10,674 bases of DNA from Tannerella sp. (GTDB lineage Bacteria; Bacteroidota; Bacteroidia; Bacteroidales; Tannerellaceae), in NCBI GenBank assembly GCA_031259505.1, contig JAIRLL010000332.1, forward strand, positions 1 through 10,674, given 5' to 3'. This document shows positions 1-6,464 of this stretch, in pieces. The first letter of the stretch is position 1; the number at the start of each line of letters is the position of its first letter. A model generated the notes under the pieces. The model had not been told where the DNA came from. It made no database searches and saw only the letters and a list, made by a program, of their open reading frames with translations. Made by a program: the position numbers and the translations under genes.

Positions 1-1653
1 GAATGGGTGCCTTCCATCGCCAACGGAGGCATGTTCTCGGCTCCGCCCAATCCCGCAACCGGACGCTACGATACCCGCAAACATCTGAACTGGCTGGTCG
101 AAAACACCCTGAACTACGACAAAACCTTTGCCGACAAACACCATGTCGACATGCTGCTGGGTTATACCACGCAGAAGACGGCGGACGAAAGGGCGCGAAT
201 CAACGCCTCGAACTATCCCGACGACGAAGTGGCATGGTTCACGGCTGCATCCAGCCGGGTGGCCGACGCAGGCGACGACAGCGGGAAAGGCGAATGGTCA
301 ATGATTTCGTATCTGGCGCGATTCAATTACGACTACATGGGCAAATACCTGTTTTCGGCGTCGTTCCGTCGCGACGGCTGCTCGCGTTTCGGGCCTCTGA
401 GCAAATGGGCTAACTTCCCTTCCGTCTCGCTCGGATGGATTGCCTCCGACGAGGCGTTCCTGTCCGATATTGACAAGTTGAGCTACCTGAAGGTCAGAGG
501 CAGCTACGGGAAATTAGGCAACTACGAAATCGGCAACTACGAATGGATTCCGGAAGTCACCTCCGCCAACTACGTCATCAACAACTCCATTGCCGCCGGA
601 CGTGCGCCCAGCCGCATCGGAAACAACGCGCTCACGTGGGAAACGACCGAACAGTACGACCTCGGGCTTGACCTGGGACTGTTCAACGACCGCATCTTCT
701 TCGTCTACGACTATTACTGGAAGAAGACCGACGGTTTCCTCTACAATATTGATATCCCCAGACAGGCCGGTTTCGAGACTATCCGCTCCAATATCGGCGA
801 GTTCCATTTCTGGGGACATGAGTTCGGACTGGAAACGCGCAATCTGGTGGGTGAATTCAAGTGGAATACGAATCTGAACATTACCTTCAACCGCAACAAG
901 GCCGTCAAGCTGGGGACGAACGATACGCCCATCGGCGGAAATTCCAATCAGGGCGACTATAACCGTACGGAAGTCGGTCAGCCGCTCGGACAGTTCTACG
1001 GATACATCTACGACGGCGTGTTCATGACGCAGGCCGAATACGAAGCCGGGCCGAAACATACCTCTTCGATGGTCGGCACCGTGCGGATGAAAGATCTGAA
1101 CGGCGACAATATCATCGACATGAGCGACCGGACGTTTATCGGCAACCCGAATCCCGACTTCATCTACGGTATCACCAACGAATTTTCGTACAAACAGTTC
1201 GACGCCGGCATCGTGATAGCCGGATCCGTGGGTGGCGACATCATCGACGACCAGTTGGAATGGACGGAAAATATCGACGGCGTGTTCAACGTAACCAAAG
1301 AGATAGCCGAGCGCTGGCGTTCGGAAAGCAATCCCGGAAAGGGCAACATCCCGCGTACCCGCGCAGGGACGACCGAACTCTTCCGCTACAACAACACCCG
1401 ATGGGTGTCCGACGGCTCGTACCTGATGGTGAAAAACCTTACCCTCGGATATACCGTCCCCTTCAAGGTGAATCCGTACATCAACAGCCTGCGCTTGTTC
1501 CTCAGCGGACAGAATATTCTGACGCTGACCAACTATACAGGCATAAATCCGGAAGTAAACAGCAACGGTTCCGACGGACTGCGCCAGGGTGTCGACGTCA
1601 GTTCCTATCCCACGGCGAGGGTTTTCAGCGTGGGTGTAAACCTGAAGTTTTAA
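1..1653 (+). CDS. SusC/RagA-family TonB-linked outer-membrane transporter, C-terminal part (5' end outside window)
   Basis: The reading frame is open from base 1, so the gene begins before the window. The 551 visible residues correspond to roughly the second half of a SusC protein, whose family length is about 1000. What is seen is an alternating aromatic and polar beta-strand pattern with conserved SusC blocks: RRDGCSRFG near nt 367-393, TWETTEQYDLGLDLGLF near 634-684, and GQPLGQFYGYIYDGVF near 979-1023. An acidic loop DLNGDNIIDMSD at nt 1093-1128 resembles a calcium-binding loop and precedes a GNPNPDFIYG block. The chain ends in VGVNLKF, whose terminal phenylalanine is typical of barrels assembled by the BAM complex. 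Family knowledge: SusC forms a 22-strand barrel that imports oligosaccharides or other oligomers using TonB energy, with SusD as its lid. The substrate cannot be inferred. The plug and any carboxypeptidase-like or STN domain would lie upstream. Confidence 0.95.
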   Translation, partial: EWVPSIANGGMFSAPPNPATGRYDTRKHLNWLVENTLNYDKTFADKHHVDMLLGYTTQKTADERARINASNYPDDEVAWFTAASSRVADAGDDSGKGEWSMISYLARFNYDYMGKYLFSASFRRDGCSRFGPLSKWANFPSVSLGWIASDEAFLSDIDKLSYLKVRGSYGKLGNYEIGNYEWIPEVTSANYVINNSIAAGRAPSRIGNNALTWETTEQYDLGLDLGLFNDRIFFVYDYYWKKTDGFLYNIDIPRQAGFETIRSNIGEFHFWGHEFGLETRNLVGEFKWNTNLNITFNRNKAVKLGTNDTPIGGNSNQGDYNRTEVGQPLGQFYGYIYDGVFMTQAEYEAGPKHTSSMVGTVRMKDLNGDNIIDMSDRTFIGNPNPDFIYGITNEFSYKQFDAGIVIAGSVGGDIIDDQLEWTENIDGVFNVTKEIAERWRSESNPGKGNIPRTRAGTTELFRYNNTRWVSDGSYLMVKNLTLGYTVPFKVNPYINSLRLFLSGQNILTLTNYTGINPEVNSNGSDGLRQGVDVSSYPTARVFSVGVNLKF

Positions 1654-1671
1654 TTTTAAATGATTAGCAAT

Positions 1672-3219
1672 ATGAAAAAGATAATATTATTCATTGCCAT
1701 TGCAGGGATTCTTCCCTTTGTTTCCTGTTCGGACAGTTTTCTGGAAATCTATCCCGAAACGTCCGTCTCGTCGAACACGTTTTACAAAACCCCGGCGCAT
1801 TTCGAACAGGCGCTGATGGGCGCCTACCAGCGTGTGCGCACTATGACCGCAAACGGTATGATCATGGACGAGATGCGTTCGGACAATGCCCACTTCACCC
1901 GCTATTCGGGCGACCGCGGGCCGTACCTGACCACCGAAGTAATCGGTCTGTTTCTCGACGACGAAACGACCGGCAACTGGATCAACAACCGCTACAACGA
2001 ACTCTATTCCGGCATCTCGCGCGTAAATACCCTGCTCGACCGCCTGGACGCCTCGGAACTGACCGACGCCGAAAAGACGAAAGTGCGCGCCGAGGCGCTC
2101 TTCCTGCGCGCCTTCTTCTACTTTGACCTGGCGACTCACTGGGGGCCTGTGCCGCTGATGCTTCACGAGGTGACCAACGAAGAAGAATCGTTCCTGCCCA
2201 ACTCCACCGTTGAGGCCGTGTACGACCAGATTATCGCCGACGTGAGCGAATCCGTCACGCTCGGCATACCGGCCGCAACCTCCTTTCCGCAGTCGGGAAG
2301 GGCTACCCTTGGCGCCGCAAAAGTGTTGAGAGCTTACGCATACATGTCCAAACCCGCCCGCGAATACGCCAAAGCGGAGCAGGACCTGCTCGACGTCACC
2401 CGCATGAACTACGCGCTCGAAGAAGACTACGCCGACATCTACAGCCTGGGTAACAAGAACGGAAAGGAATCCATTTTCGAAATCCAGTATCTCGACGGCG
2501 ACGGCGGGCAGCACAACGACCTGACCTGGCGTCAGATTCCCAAATGCAGCAACAACGACCTGCTGATGGGCATTCAGGCCGCCAACTATGCCGGTACCAG
2601 CGGGGGATGGAGCGTGCCCACGCAGGAGATGATTGATTCGTACGAAGAGGGCGACAGGCGTCTGTCGGCATCCATTGCCGTGGCCGAAGGGACGGACGTG
2701 CAGGAGCAGTTCACCTTCGAACGCCTTGCCGAACCAAAGGGATATACCGTCCCCGAAGAGAAGGCTTTCCGCTATTTCGTGAAAAAGTACTATCATCCGC
2801 CCTATAACTATGCCTCGCGGACGGGCGACAACTTCCCCGTCTATCGTTATGGCGGCGTGCTGCTGCTGCTGGCCGAATGTCTGGTGGAACAGGGCAAGAA
2901 CGCGGAAGCGCTGCCCTACGTCAATCAGGTGCGCGCCCGCGCCGGACTGCCCGCCCTGACCTCCGTCACGAAACAGCAGGTTTCCGACGAAATGCGACAC
3001 GAACTGGCATTCGAAAATCACCGCTGGACAGACCTGATACGCACCGGACAGGCCGTCAGCGTCATGACGGCTTTCGGCGAACGGATGAAAGCGCTCGACC
3101 CGCAGATTCTCCCCACGGCCTTCCAGGTGACGCAGGAGCGTCTGGTCTACGCCTTCCAGAAACGCGAACTGGAAGTGAACGTAAACCTGGTGCAGAATCC
3201 GGGATACAAAGACTACTGA
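1672..3219 (+). CDS. SusD/RagB-family outer-membrane nutrient-binding lipoprotein
   Basis: Surface lipoprotein expected to cap the preceding SusC barrel and capture its substrate. I chose the start at 1672 because it gives a compact lipoprotein signal: lysines at 2-3, a hydrophobic core, then FVSC with the lipidated cysteine at residue 19, followed by SDSF. An in-frame ATG at 1660 adds four residues and cannot be excluded. The early segment SFLEIYPE, followed by the FEQALMGAYQRVRT stretch, is the usual SusD N-terminus. The middle region carries tetratricopeptide-like helices (AEALFLRAFFYFDLATHWG). The C-terminal RagB/SusD domain shows FPVYRYGGVLLLLAECL at about 388-404 and MRHELAFENHRWTDLIRTG at about 441-459. 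Its length of 515 residues is normal. It starts 18 bases after the susC stop, so the two are surely co-transcribed. No glycosidase or protease follows in the same direction, so any catabolic partners lie upstream or elsewhere. Confidence 0.95.
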   Translation: MKKIILFIAIAGILPFVSCSDSFLEIYPETSVSSNTFYKTPAHFEQALMGAYQRVRTMTANGMIMDEMRSDNAHFTRYSGDRGPYLTTEVIGLFLDDETTGNWINNRYNELYSGISRVNTLLDRLDASELTDAEKTKVRAEALFLRAFFYFDLATHWGPVPLMLHEVTNEEESFLPNSTVEAVYDQIIADVSESVTLGIPAATSFPQSGRATLGAAKVLRAYAYMSKPAREYAKAEQDLLDVTRMNYALEEDYADIYSLGNKNGKESIFEIQYLDGDGGQHNDLTWRQIPKCSNNDLLMGIQAANYAGTSGGWSVPTQEMIDSYEEGDRRLSASIAVAEGTDVQEQFTFERLAEPKGYTVPEEKAFRYFVKKYYHPPYNYASRTGDNFPVYRYGGVLLLLAECLVEQGKNAEALPYVNQVRARAGLPALTSVTKQQVSDEMRHELAFENHRWTDLIRTGQAVSVMTAFGERMKALDPQILPTAFQVTQERLVYAFQKRELEVNVNLVQNPGYKDY

Positions 3220-3236
3220 TTCGCGTGTACGGCATG

Positions 3237-3279
3237 ACGGAGCGCGCCGCACCCTCTCACGAGGGGGAACGTGCTCCGT
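3237..3279 (+). terminator. GC-rich hairpin just downstream of susD
   Basis: Bases 3237-3246 pair with 3270-3279 (acggagcgcg against cgtgctccgt, 10 pairs with one G-T wobble). An inner perfect stem, ccctc at 3252-3256 with gaggg at 3261-3265, closes on a four-base loop. It begins 17 bases after the susD stop. It lacks an immediate T-run, so it may stabilise or process the susCD transcript 3' end rather than act alone as an intrinsic terminator. Confidence 0.5.
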
Positions 3280-3281
3280 CG

Positions 3282-3304
3282 AGCCGCACTCCTGCGGGGC
3301 TTTC
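3282..3304 (+). terminator. Second hairpin after susD followed by a short T-run
   Basis: agccgca at 3282-3288 pairs with tgcgg..ct at 3293-3301, with a four-base loop and a two-base bulge, and runs directly into cttt at 3300-3303. With the hairpin immediately upstream this makes a plausible composite terminator for susCD. The T-run is short, so confidence is moderate. Confidence 0.45.
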
Positions 3305-3376
3305 TGAATGTGAGCGCATTTTTCCCGGGTACGTGACGTGGGTTTTTCAGGCCTTTTCCGGCAGTACCTTTATATA

Positions 3377-3448
3377 TGTCCACGAATTACACGAATTTAC
3401 ACGAATTTTCTCATGTCAGTTCGTGTAAATTCGTGTAATTCGTGGACA
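3377..3448. repeat. 29-bp perfect inverted repeat with 14-base loop between convergent genes
   Basis: The left arm at 3377-3405 is the exact reverse complement of the right arm at 3420-3448, and 14 bases separate them. Each arm is built from iterated CACGAATT-like units. In the left arm CACGAATT starts at 3381, 3390 and 3400. Weak symmetry continues outward, with ccttta on the left at 3368-3373 mirrored by taaagg on the right at 3452-3457. It lies 158 bases after susD and 35 bases past the end of the leftward DHOD-like gene. From memory, similar CACGAATTACACGAATT-type sequences recur between genes in many environmental bacterial genomes, so a dispersed palindromic element is the likeliest class. 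It could also act as a transcript-end barrier in both directions, although neither side has a T-run. Confidence 0.85.
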
Positions 3449-3483
3449 AAGTAAAGGAACTCTCCCGCGGTGTCGCACTCCTC

Positions 3484-4461
3484 TCAATCCCTGTCCGAAA
3501 AGTACTTCATAAACTGTGCGCGTTCGTAGAAGGAAGGATTTTCTGCCTGGGTAAAACTCAGTTTGCCGATAAATTCTTTTGGCGACAGGAATTTATTATG
3601 CGTCATCCATTCTTCGATACCGGAGAGCATCTGCGGAATGATTTCCGAGCCGTGCAGATAAATAGCGCTGCAAAGCTGGACGGCCGAAGCGCCTGCGAGC
3701 AGACATTTGACGACGTCTTCCCAGTCGTGCACGCCGGTCGACGAGGCGATGGATATGTCCGGCACCCTGCCCGAAACAAAAGCCGTCCAGCGGAGCGTAT
3801 CGCTCAGGTCGGAATGGCTGCTGAAAACCTTGCCGGACACGACCTGCATCCTGTTTATGTCGATATCCGGCTGATAATAGCGATTGAACAAAACTACGCC
3901 GTTCGCTCCCGCCGACTTCAGCCGGCTTACAAGCGCGGGAATGTTGCTGAAATATTTCCCGATTTTCATGATGACGGGAATCGATACCGCCTTTTTTACG
4001 TTTTTGAGGATGGTTGCGTACAAATCTGCTGCGTCGTCGCTTCGCGTATCGTTCGGCTCTGTGCGAAGGTAGAACACGTTCAGTTCCAGCGCATCGGCGC
4101 CTGCCTTTTCCAACTGTCCGGCATATTCGGCCCACGCCCCCGCCTTGTGACAGTTGATGCTGGCAATCACCGGAATGGTGCACAGCGCTTTCGTCTCTTC
4201 GATCAGTGAGACGTATTGTTCAAACTGATGAGCTTTCACGTAGCCGGCCACATAATCTGCCGCTTCGGGAAAATCCGAAGTTCGCACAAGCATGTCGCTC
4301 TCCATTTCTATTTGTTCTTCGAACAGCGATTTGAGTACAATAGCGCCGACGCCCGCCTTCTCGTACGCCCTGTTGCGCTGTGCGCTGTTCGTCAACCCCG
4401 AACTGCCTGCTATCAGCGGATTGCGCAGCGTCAGTCCCGCATATTTCGTTTCCGTATTCAT
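3484..4461 (-). CDS. Dihydroorotate dehydrogenase-like FMN-binding TIM-barrel protein
   Basis: A 325-residue protein of the class 1 dihydroorotate dehydrogenase (PyrD) superfamily, expected to be a cytoplasmic FMN enzyme. Visible features are NPLIAGSSGLT at 14-24 with K44-S45 following, the strand IPVIASINCH at 96-105, ALELN at 124-128, MKIGK at 165-169 (flavin-contacting lysine position), N193 in VVLFNRY, and a phosphate-binding end with SSTGVHDWEDV at 240-250 and AGASAVQLCSA at 256-266. The classical class 1 motif ELNxSCPN, which supplies the catalytic cysteine, is replaced here by ELNVFYL, so true dihydroorotate oxidation is doubtful. Bacteroidota commonly carry such a 'DHOD-like' paralogue beside authentic PyrD. 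The real reaction is unknown to me. It lies 71 bases downstream of yggS on the same strand and may be read from the same transcript. Confidence is high for the family and low for the substrate. Confidence 0.85.
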   Translation of the reverse strand: MNTETKYAGLTLRNPLIAGSSGLTNSAQRNRAYEKAGVGAIVLKSLFEEQIEMESDMLVRTSDFPEAADYVAGYVKAHQFEQYVSLIEETKALCTIPVIASINCHKAGAWAEYAGQLEKAGADALELNVFYLRTEPNDTRSDDAADLYATILKNVKKAVSIPVIMKIGKYFSNIPALVSRLKSAGANGVVLFNRYYQPDIDINRMQVVSGKVFSSHSDLSDTLRWTAFVSGRVPDISIASSTGVHDWEDVVKCLLAGASAVQLCSAIYLHGSEIIPQMLSGIEEWMTHNKFLSPKEFIGKLSFTQAENPSFYERAQFMKYFSDRD

Positions 4462-4532
4462 TGATATTTATTTTTATGTGACAGACAATATTGTGTTTTA
4501 ATAATCATGCTCTCCTGTGAAATACAGCGTAA

Positions 4533-5198
4533 TCAATAGAGCCGTTCGCCAAAAATGTCCGAGCCGATTCGCACCATCGTACTTCCGTTTGCGACGGCCG
4601 TCAGATAATCTCCGCTCATGCCTATGGACAGTTCGGTAAAAAATTCGCCTGGCGGACAGTCGTTTTTTATCTCTTCGAAGAATGTGCGCAGGCGTTTAAA
4701 CTCCCGTCCGACCTGCTCCATGCTGTCCGTAAAAGTGGCCATACCCATCAGTCCGGCAATGCAGACGTTCGGGCAGGCAGAAGCCATTCCCTCTCTCAGA
4801 AGCGTACGGCATTCGTCCATCGTAAAACCGTGTTTGGATGTTTCTTCAGCAATATGGATTTCGAGCAGCACGCGAATCGTACGATGGCATTTGGCCGCCT
4901 GCCTGTCGACTTCTTTCAGCAGGCCGGCGGAGTCGATGCTGTGAATCATGCAAATGAACGGCGCGATTTGTTTCACCTTGTTCGTCTGCAACGTCCCGAT
5001 AAAGTGCCATTCGATGTCGGGCGGGAGCAGCGGCCGTTTGGCCGTCAGTTCCTGCACGCGGCTCTCGCCGAAAATGCGCTGTCCGGTATCGTAGGCCTTG
5101 CGGATGATTTCCGACGGATGAAACTTCGACACGGCAACCAGCGTAACGCCGTCGGGCAGCGTCGACCGGATGCGCGCTATGTTTTGAGCGATGCTCAT
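4533..5198 (-). CDS. yggS: YggS/PROSC-family pyridoxal-phosphate homeostasis protein
   Basis: A 221-residue fold-type III PLP-binding TIM barrel of the COG0325 family. K25 in VAVSK is the expected PLP-linked lysine. Further family motifs are FGESRVQE at 43-50, WHFIGTLQTNK at 64-74, IHSID at 85-89, KHGF at 122-125, GLMGMAT at 149-155, the phosphate-contacting SIGMSGD at 191-197 and RIGSDIFGER at 210-219. Family knowledge: these proteins have no known enzymatic activity of their own and buffer PLP, and their loss disturbs amino-acid and vitamin B6 balance. The start codon overlaps the stop of the upstream DUF4494 gene in an ATGA arrangement, which fixes the start and suggests translational coupling. 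Length is typical. PLP-dependent argD lies in the same window, but I see no direct functional link. Confidence 0.95.
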   Translation of the reverse strand: MSIAQNIARIRSTLPDGVTLVAVSKFHPSEIIRKAYDTGQRIFGESRVQELTAKRPLLPPDIEWHFIGTLQTNKVKQIAPFICMIHSIDSAGLLKEVDRQAAKCHRTIRVLLEIHIAEETSKHGFTMDECRTLLREGMASACPNVCIAGLMGMATFTDSMEQVGREFKRLRTFFEEIKNDCPPGEFFTELSIGMSGDYLTAVANGSTMVRIGSDIFGERLY

Positions 5199-5665
5199 TC
5201 CTGCTCAGCCGATTCGAGCGTAACAGCCCGTGTCTCTTTTGTTTCCGGTGAAAAGGGGAATACGTCGACGAGCGCCGTTTCCGTGACCGAAGCAATCTCG
5301 TAGCCGGCAAGCGAGCCTTTCATGCCTGTATCCACCACGTCGAGCGCCTCTCTGACGGTCGTCGCCTGCGCCAGCATCTGCACGGCAGTTTTCTTTTCAG
5401 GGCCGTCGTCCAGCGATTCGATCAATACTTTTACCTTATAGTAACGGTCTCCGTTCACGTTGAAAAACAACTCCCGCAGCCGCGACCTTTTGATGTCTAC
5501 TACCGTAAATTCACCCGAAACCTGAGGGCGAAGTTCTTCTATGATCCGCGCTTCGGCTTCGGTAAAAGACAGGGCGTCTACCAGATACGGCTCGGTGACT
5601 TTCTTCGGCATCCCTCCGCCTTCCGCCTTGTCGTATGACACTTTACATTCAAACCAATTGTTCAT
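5195..5665 (-). CDS. DUF4494 family protein of unknown function
   Basis: A 156-residue soluble protein without signal peptide or membrane segment. It matches my memory of DUF4494, a Bacteroidota family: it opens with NNWFECKVSYDK, continues with KKVTEPYLVDALSFTEAEAR at 21-40, contains FTVVDIKRSRLRELFF at 53-68 and YYKVKV at 75-80, and ends in an acidic, less conserved tail. The pattern suggests a small alpha-beta fold. Its function is unknown to me. It is first in a leftward transcript, about 80 bases downstream of a good promoter, and its stop overlaps the yggS start by four bases. That tight pairing with a PLP-homeostasis gene is the only functional hint. The ATG at 5663-5665 is preferred because the family begins at this residue. 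Confidence 0.85.
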   Translation of the reverse strand: MNNWFECKVSYDKAEGGGMPKKVTEPYLVDALSFTEAEARIIEELRPQVSGEFTVVDIKRSRLRELFFNVNGDRYYKVKVLIESLDDGPEKKTAVQMLAQATTVREALDVVDTGMKGSLAGYEIASVTETALVDVFPFSPETKETRAVTLESAEQE

Positions 5666-5751
5666 TTCTATTCGTTATATGTTTTAAAATAATATGATTA
5701 CCGTCTGCCCCGTCCTTACCGTACATGCCGGACAGCCGCAAAACCGATTCA

Positions 5752-5782
5752 CAAAACTATGCTTTATTTTTGGAGTATCAAA
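5752..5782 (-). promoter_or_regulatory. Bacteroidetes-type promoter for the DUF4494-yggS transcript
   Basis: Read on the minus strand, TTTG (complement of 5779-5782) is followed after exactly 19 bases by TAGTTTTG (complement of 5752-5759). This matches the known Bacteroidetes primary sigma-factor pattern of TTTG, 19-21 bases, TAnnTTTG. Transcription would start near 5745-5748, leaving an untranslated leader of about 80 bases before the DUF4494 ATG. Confidence 0.7.
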
Positions 5783-5941
5783 GTTTTTTACTGCAAAATA
5801 TACTGCGCGCGGGATAAACAGGCGTGTTTGCATATAAGACATTTCTGCCGGGAAATCCTGGAATCCTGGAATATTTGAATCTTTTCCTTGCATGTTCGCA
5901 AAAAAACAGGCCGAAACGCATATTTATTCGAAATAAAGGCG

Positions 5942-5949
5942 TAGATTTG
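5942..5949 (+). promoter_or_regulatory. Candidate -7 element of the argR-arg operon promoter
   Basis: TAGATTTG matches the Bacteroidetes TAnnTTTG element. No TTTG is found 19-21 bases upstream, so only half of the promoter is supported. A start near 5954 would give a leader of about 23 bases before the argR ATG at 5977. The missing -33 element could mean a weak or activator-assisted promoter, or a wrong call. Confidence 0.4.
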
Positions 5950-5958
5950 CCGCGTTTT

Positions 5959-5972
5959 TGAATACTTATACA
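5959..5972 (+). promoter_or_regulatory. ArgR operator (ARG box)-like sequence before argR
   Basis: TGAATACTTATACA agrees with the enterobacterial ARG-box core TGAAT-WWWW-ATTCA except at two positions (C in the spacer and A for T in the right half). It ends four bases before the argR start codon and just after the presumed transcription start, where binding would give autorepression. A weaker relative with 11 of 14 matches sits at 5917-5930, centred 42 bases upstream, so the two flank the -7 candidate. The consensus is borrowed from enterobacteria and may not hold in this phylum. Confidence 0.4.
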
Positions 5973-5976
5973 GGAC

Positions 5977-6432
5977 ATGAATGCGAAAGAACGACGGTTT
6001 CAGATCATTTGCGATATACTGCGGAAGGAAATCATCCGCAGTCAGGACGACTTGCTCAAATCGCTATGCGGCAGAGGATACAATGTGACGCAAGCCACGT
6101 TGTCGCGCGACATAAAGCAGTTGAAAATCATCAAGCGGCATGACACGAACGACCTCTACGTATATACATTGCCGGAAACGGCGCCGGCTGCAGGCGAAAC
6201 AACTGCTCCCTGCCCCCTGCGAATCGAGTTCTCCGGAAACCTTGCCGTAATCAAAACCCGTCCGGGTTACGCCATGGGGATTGCATCCGACATTGACGCA
6301 CATGCACTGGACGAAATTCTCGGCACCATCGCGGGCGACGACACGATACTGGTCATCCCGCGCGACGACTACTCCCGCGAAGAAGTCACGGCGGCGCTGG
6401 CGCCTTTCATCCGTCAGGCGACGCCGGTATGA
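5977..6432 (+). CDS. argR: Arginine repressor ArgR
   Basis: A 151-residue hexameric transcription factor that represses arginine synthesis when arginine binds. The N-terminal winged helix-turn-helix is visible at about 1-66, with the recognition segment [12 protein letters not shown] at 38-49; S43 and R44 are the DNA-contacting pair. A linker rich in Ala, Pro and Thr follows at about 67-79. The C-terminal oligomerisation and arginine-binding domain shows [17 protein letters not shown] at 91-107 and GTIAGDDT at 116-123; D121 and D122 correspond to the arginine-binding aspartates of E. coli ArgR. Length is typical. It is the first gene of the arginine cluster and 32 bases ahead of the acyltransferase gene. 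An ARG-box-like sequence immediately before its start suggests autoregulation of the whole operon. Confidence 0.95.
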   Translation: MNAKERRFQIICDILRKEIIRSQDDLLKSLCGRGYNVTQATLSRDIKQLKIIKRHDTNDLYVYTLPETAPAAGETTAPCPLRIEFSGNLAVIKTRPGYAMGIASDIDAHALDEILGTIAGDDTILVIPRDDYSREEVTAALAPFIRQATPV

Positions 6433-6464
6433 GTTATTATGCATGTCTTTGAAAACGAATTGAA

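Larger units (their letters stand above)
5666..5976. other. Divergent intergenic regulatory region
   Basis: An AT-rich stretch of 311 bases between the leftward DUF4494 gene and rightward argR with no convincing gene. It holds a leftward promoter (5752-5782), a rightward -7 candidate (5942-5949) and two ArgR-box-like sequences (5917-5930 and 5959-5972). An 8-base unit aatcctgg occurs twice in tandem at 5854-5869. Short leftward open frames at 5684-5978 have no family resemblance and read through promoter sequence. Confidence 0.8.

Noticed and set aside
1687..3252. 521-codon open frame on the minus strand opposite susD
   Set aside because: It lies opposite almost all of susD, whose lipobox and RagB/SusD motifs are unmistakable; the antisense product has no recognisable domain and reflects codon bias in a GC-rich gene.
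3377..3448. CRISPR-like array
   Set aside because: The iterated CACGAATT units are too short and too closely spaced, and the arms are inverted; there are no spacers and no cas genes.
3442..4209. 255-codon plus-strand open frame opposite the DHOD-like gene, starting in the inverted repeat
   Set aside because: The product lacks any domain pattern, and the opposite strand encodes a well-conserved FMN-barrel protein.
5854..5869. Tandem aatcctgg duplication in the divergent region as an operator
   Set aside because: Only two 8-base copies, not palindromic and not placed at either promoter; probably a slippage duplication.
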